From: Reyranella sp.
Lineage (GTDB): Bacteria > Pseudomonadota > Alphaproteobacteria > Reyranellales > Reyranellaceae
Direction: 5' to 3'
Assembly (NCBI GenBank): GCA_016780605.1
Contig: JADHLS010000217.1
Coordinates: forward strand, 1 to 8,032
Length of the DNA stretch: 8,032 nucleotides
This document shows, piece by piece, positions 6,214 to 8,032 of the stretch. The notes under the pieces are model-generated. The model did not search any database. It had not been told where the DNA came from and saw only the letters and a program-made list of their open reading frames with translations. Both the position numbers and the translations under genes were made by a program. Every line of letters starts with the position of its first letter. The stretch's first letter is position 1.

Positions 6214-7293
6214 TCAGTATCTTCCGGTGGCGAAGCAGGCGACCAGCCGGCCGGGGGCCGGCTCGGTCAGCTCGGGCTTCTCGCTGAGGCAGCGCGGCAT
6301 CGCCCGCTTGCAGCGCGGCGCGAAGGCGCAGCCATGGGGCAGGGTATTGAGCGGCGGCACCATGCCCGGGATGTCGGCCAGCCGCTCGGCCCGCTCCGCG
6401 CCGGGCACCGGCGTCGCGCCGATCAGGCCCACCGTGTAGGGATGCAACGGCGTCTCGAACAGCGCGTCGACCGAAGCTTCCTCGACCTTGCGGCCGGCAT
6501 ACATCACCACGACGCGATCGGCGGTCTCGGCCACCACGCCGAGATCGTGGGTGATGAACAGCATGGCCATGCCGCCGTCGGCCTGCAGGCGTTTCAGAAG
6601 CGCCAGCACCTGGGCTTGCACGGTGACGTCGAGCGCCGTCGTCGGCTCGTCGGCGATCAGCACCGAGGGGCTGCAGGCGATCGCCATGGCGATCACGACG
6701 CGCTGGCACATGCCGCCGGAGAGCTGGTGCGGATAGGCGTCGAGGCGGCGGCCGGCATCGGGCATGCCGACCAGCTCCAGCAATTCATGGGCGCGGGCGC
6801 GCGCCTGGCCGCGGCCGAGATCGGTGTGGGTGGTCAACACCTCGGCGATCTGTTTCTCGACCGTGGCCACCGGGTTCAGCGAGCTCATCGGGTCCTGGAA
6901 GATCATGCCGATCTCCCTGCCCCTTATGTCGAGCATGGTCTCCTCCGAGACCGGCACGATGTCGCGGCCGTTCAGCTTCACCGCGCCGCCAACGACGCGC
7001 GCCGGTGGGTCGGGCAGCAGGCGCATGATCGAGAGCGCAGACAGGCTCTTGCCGCAGCCCGATTCGCCCACCAGCGCCACGGTCTCGCCGGCGCCGACCT
7101 TGAGCGACAGCCCGTCGACCGCCTTCATCGCACCGCGGCGGGTGAAGAGCGTGGTGGTGAGGTTCTCGACCTCTAGCGGGAGTCTTGCCGGACCGCGGGC
7201 CTCCAAGGTCGCGGTAAACCGCGACCCACCCGCATCATCAGCTTGAGCGGGCCTGGCGGCCCGCGGTCCGGCAAGAGGGTCGGTCTCCTGCAT
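6214..7293 (-). CDS. Peptide/nickel-family ABC transporter ATP-binding protein, DppD/OppD type, with extra N-terminus
   Basis: The ATG at 7293 overlaps the permease TGA by 1 bp (TGATG) and gives 359 residues. A GTG at 7296 in the same frame is nearly as good (360 residues; numbering here uses it). Walker A is GESGCGKS (77-84), signature LSGGMCQR (192-199), Walker B VLIADEP (212-218) and switch His250. The C-terminal HPY region has Cys323, Cys329, Cys336 and Cys354, a possible iron-sulfur site. The signature has Cys197 where Arg is common. The conserved domain begins only at PLEVENL (40-46), so about 39 residues precede it, many more than usual. Residues 7-38 of that extension are encoded by a nested inverted repeat. 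No ATG, GTG or TTG start lies between it and the domain, so the extension appears to be translated. Confidence 0.94.
   Translation of the reverse strand: MQETDPLAGPRAARPAQADDAGGSRFTATLEARGPARLPLEVENLTTTLFTRRGAMKAVDGLSLKVGAGETVALVGESGCGKSLSALSIMRLLPDPPARVVGGAVKLNGRDIVPVSEETMLDIRGREIGMIFQDPMSSLNPVATVEKQIAEVLTTHTDLGRGQARARAHELLELVGMPDAGRRLDAYPHQLSGGMCQRVVIAMAIACSPSVLIADEPTTALDVTVQAQVLALLKRLQADGGMAMLFITHDLGVVAETADRVVVMYAGRKVEEASVDALFETPLHPYTVGLIGATPVPGAERAERLADIPGMVPPLNTLPHGCAFAPRCKRAMPRCLSEKPELTEPAPGRLVACFATGRY
7183..7276. repeat. Nested inverted-repeat element inside the DppD-type coding sequence
   Basis: The outer arms 7183-7201 and 7258-7276 are perfect 19-bp inverted repeats around 56 bases. 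Inside is a 9-bp perfect palindrome, GGTCGCGGT-AA-ACCGCGACC (7207-7226). A 7-bp stem, GCGGGCC-TGGC-GGCCCGC (7247-7264), shares its right half with the outer arm and so competes with it. The 94 bases encode residues 7-38 of the ATPase, just before the conserved domain. The structure is far too regular for ordinary coding sequence and looks like a palindromic repeat accommodated in frame. Confidence 0.82.
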
Positions 7294-8032
7294 CACCGAT
7301 CTCGCAACTTCGGATTGAGCGCGTCGTTCAACCCGTCACCGATCAGGTTGAGGCAGAGCACCGTCACCATGATGGCGACGCCGGGGATGGCGCAGATGTA
7401 CCAGGAGCTGCGGATCAGCTGGCGGCCATCGCCCACCAGGCGGCCCCAGCTCGCGACGTTGGGATCGCCGAGGCCAAGGAACGACACCGCTGATTCGAAC
7501 AGGATGGCGCCGGCCACGACCAGCGAGGAGAGCACGATCACCGGCGGCAAGGCATTGGGCAGGATCTCGCCCACGATGATGCGGCCGTTTCCCATGCCCA
7601 TGGCGCGGCAGGCCTGCACGAACTCGCGGTCGCGCAGGGCCAAAAACTCGGCGCGGGTCATGCGGGCGATCGAGGTCCAGCTGACGATGCCGATGGCGAT
7701 CACGATGTTGGAAAGCGTCGAGCCCAGGATCACCACGATGGTGAGCACGAAGATCAGGTTGGGAATGGTCTGGAACAGCTCGGCCGAGCGCATGCTGACT
7801 TCGTCGACCCAGCCGCCGAAGTAGCCGGCAATGGCGCCCACGGTGACGCCGATCAGGGTCGCCACGGCCGAGGCGAAGAGGCCGATCAGCAGGGTGGCGC
7901 GCGCGCCGTGCACGATCATGGCCAGGATGTCGCGTCCCAGCGAATCCGTGCCGAGCGGGAAATCGGGGTCCTCGCCCGGCCACAGCTCGGGCGCACCGAC
8001 GATGCGCAGCGGATCGGTGGGATAGAACACCG
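7293..8032 (-). CDS. Peptide/nickel-family ABC transporter permease, DppC/OppC type (5' partial)
   Basis: The frame runs off the right edge. The GTG at 8030 is probably an internal Val near the end of the first membrane helix, since DppC-type proteins carry about 40 more residues upstream. The visible 245 residues begin FYPTDPL and contain the family motif PLGTDSLGRD (25-34). Hydrophobic helices lie near 45-70, 90-115, 163-185 and 212-230. The EAA-type cytoplasmic loop that docks the ATPase is FVQACRAMGMGNGRIIVGEILPN (around 137-159). The C-terminus NLIGDGLNDALNP (228-240) is typical. It forms the inner-membrane pore with a DppB/OppB-type partner expected upstream, beyond the window. Its stop overlaps the DppD-type start, so permease and ATPases are one operon. 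Confidence 0.93.
   Translation of the reverse strand, partial: VFYPTDPLRIVGAPELWPGEDPDFPLGTDSLGRDILAMIVHGARATLLIGLFASAVATLIGVTVGAIAGYFGGWVDEVSMRSAELFQTIPNLIFVLTIVVILGSTLSNIVIAIGIVSWTSIARMTRAEFLALRDREFVQACRAMGMGNGRIIVGEILPNALPPVIVLSSLVVAGAILFESAVSFLGLGDPNVASWGRLVGDGRQLIRSSWYICAIPGVAIMVTVLCLNLIGDGLNDALNPKLRDR

Overview
This is a GC-rich window with dense gene packing, 1-5 bp gaps or 1-4 bp stop/start overlaps, and GTG as well as ATG starts. Protein flavour and codon use suggest a soil- or water-dwelling alphaproteobacterium. Nothing here fixes the genus. No rRNA, tRNA, CRISPR array, transposase or phage gene was seen.

Left block (1-3105, + strand) is a compact four-gene run. It holds the membrane C-terminus of a spermidine-synthase-like polytopic protein (cut by the window edge), an exported alpha/beta hydrolase, an HD-domain protein of the PhnZ-type di-iron oxygenase family, and a PLP-dependent threonine/serine dehydratase-like enzyme. 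The first three are joined by 4-bp overlaps (GTGA, ATGA) and the fourth starts 5 bp downstream, so they are probably one transcript. The HD protein keeps the metal ligands and phosphonate-contacting residues of PhnZ but lacks the residue that reads the substrate amine. No PhnY-type partner lies in the window, so its substrate is open.

Middle (3106-3565) has no convincing gene. It holds a MITE/REP-like palindromic element of about 129 bp, then a strikingly AT-rich patch with a sigma-70-like promoter overlapped by two TAAC-N4-GTTA palindromes 25 bp apart. After that come a GC hairpin, a second inverted repeat and three tandem CGGAAAT units. A membrane acyltransferase of the OpgC/acyltransferase-3 type follows (3566-4684, + strand).

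Right block (4691-8032, - strand) is an operon transcribed leftward. It encodes a DppC/OppC-type permease (cut by the window edge), a DppD/OppD-type ATPase, a DppF/OppF-type ATPase and a small exported protein of unknown function. The two ATPases and the permease form most of a peptide/nickel-family ABC importer; the binding protein and the second permease would lie beyond 8032. The operon converges on the acyltransferase with only 6 bp between the two stop codons.

The most unusual feature is a nested inverted-repeat element (19-bp perfect arms, 7183-7276) inside the coding sequence of the DppD-type ATPase. It encodes an extra N-terminal segment of about 32 residues and resembles an in-frame palindromic insertion.
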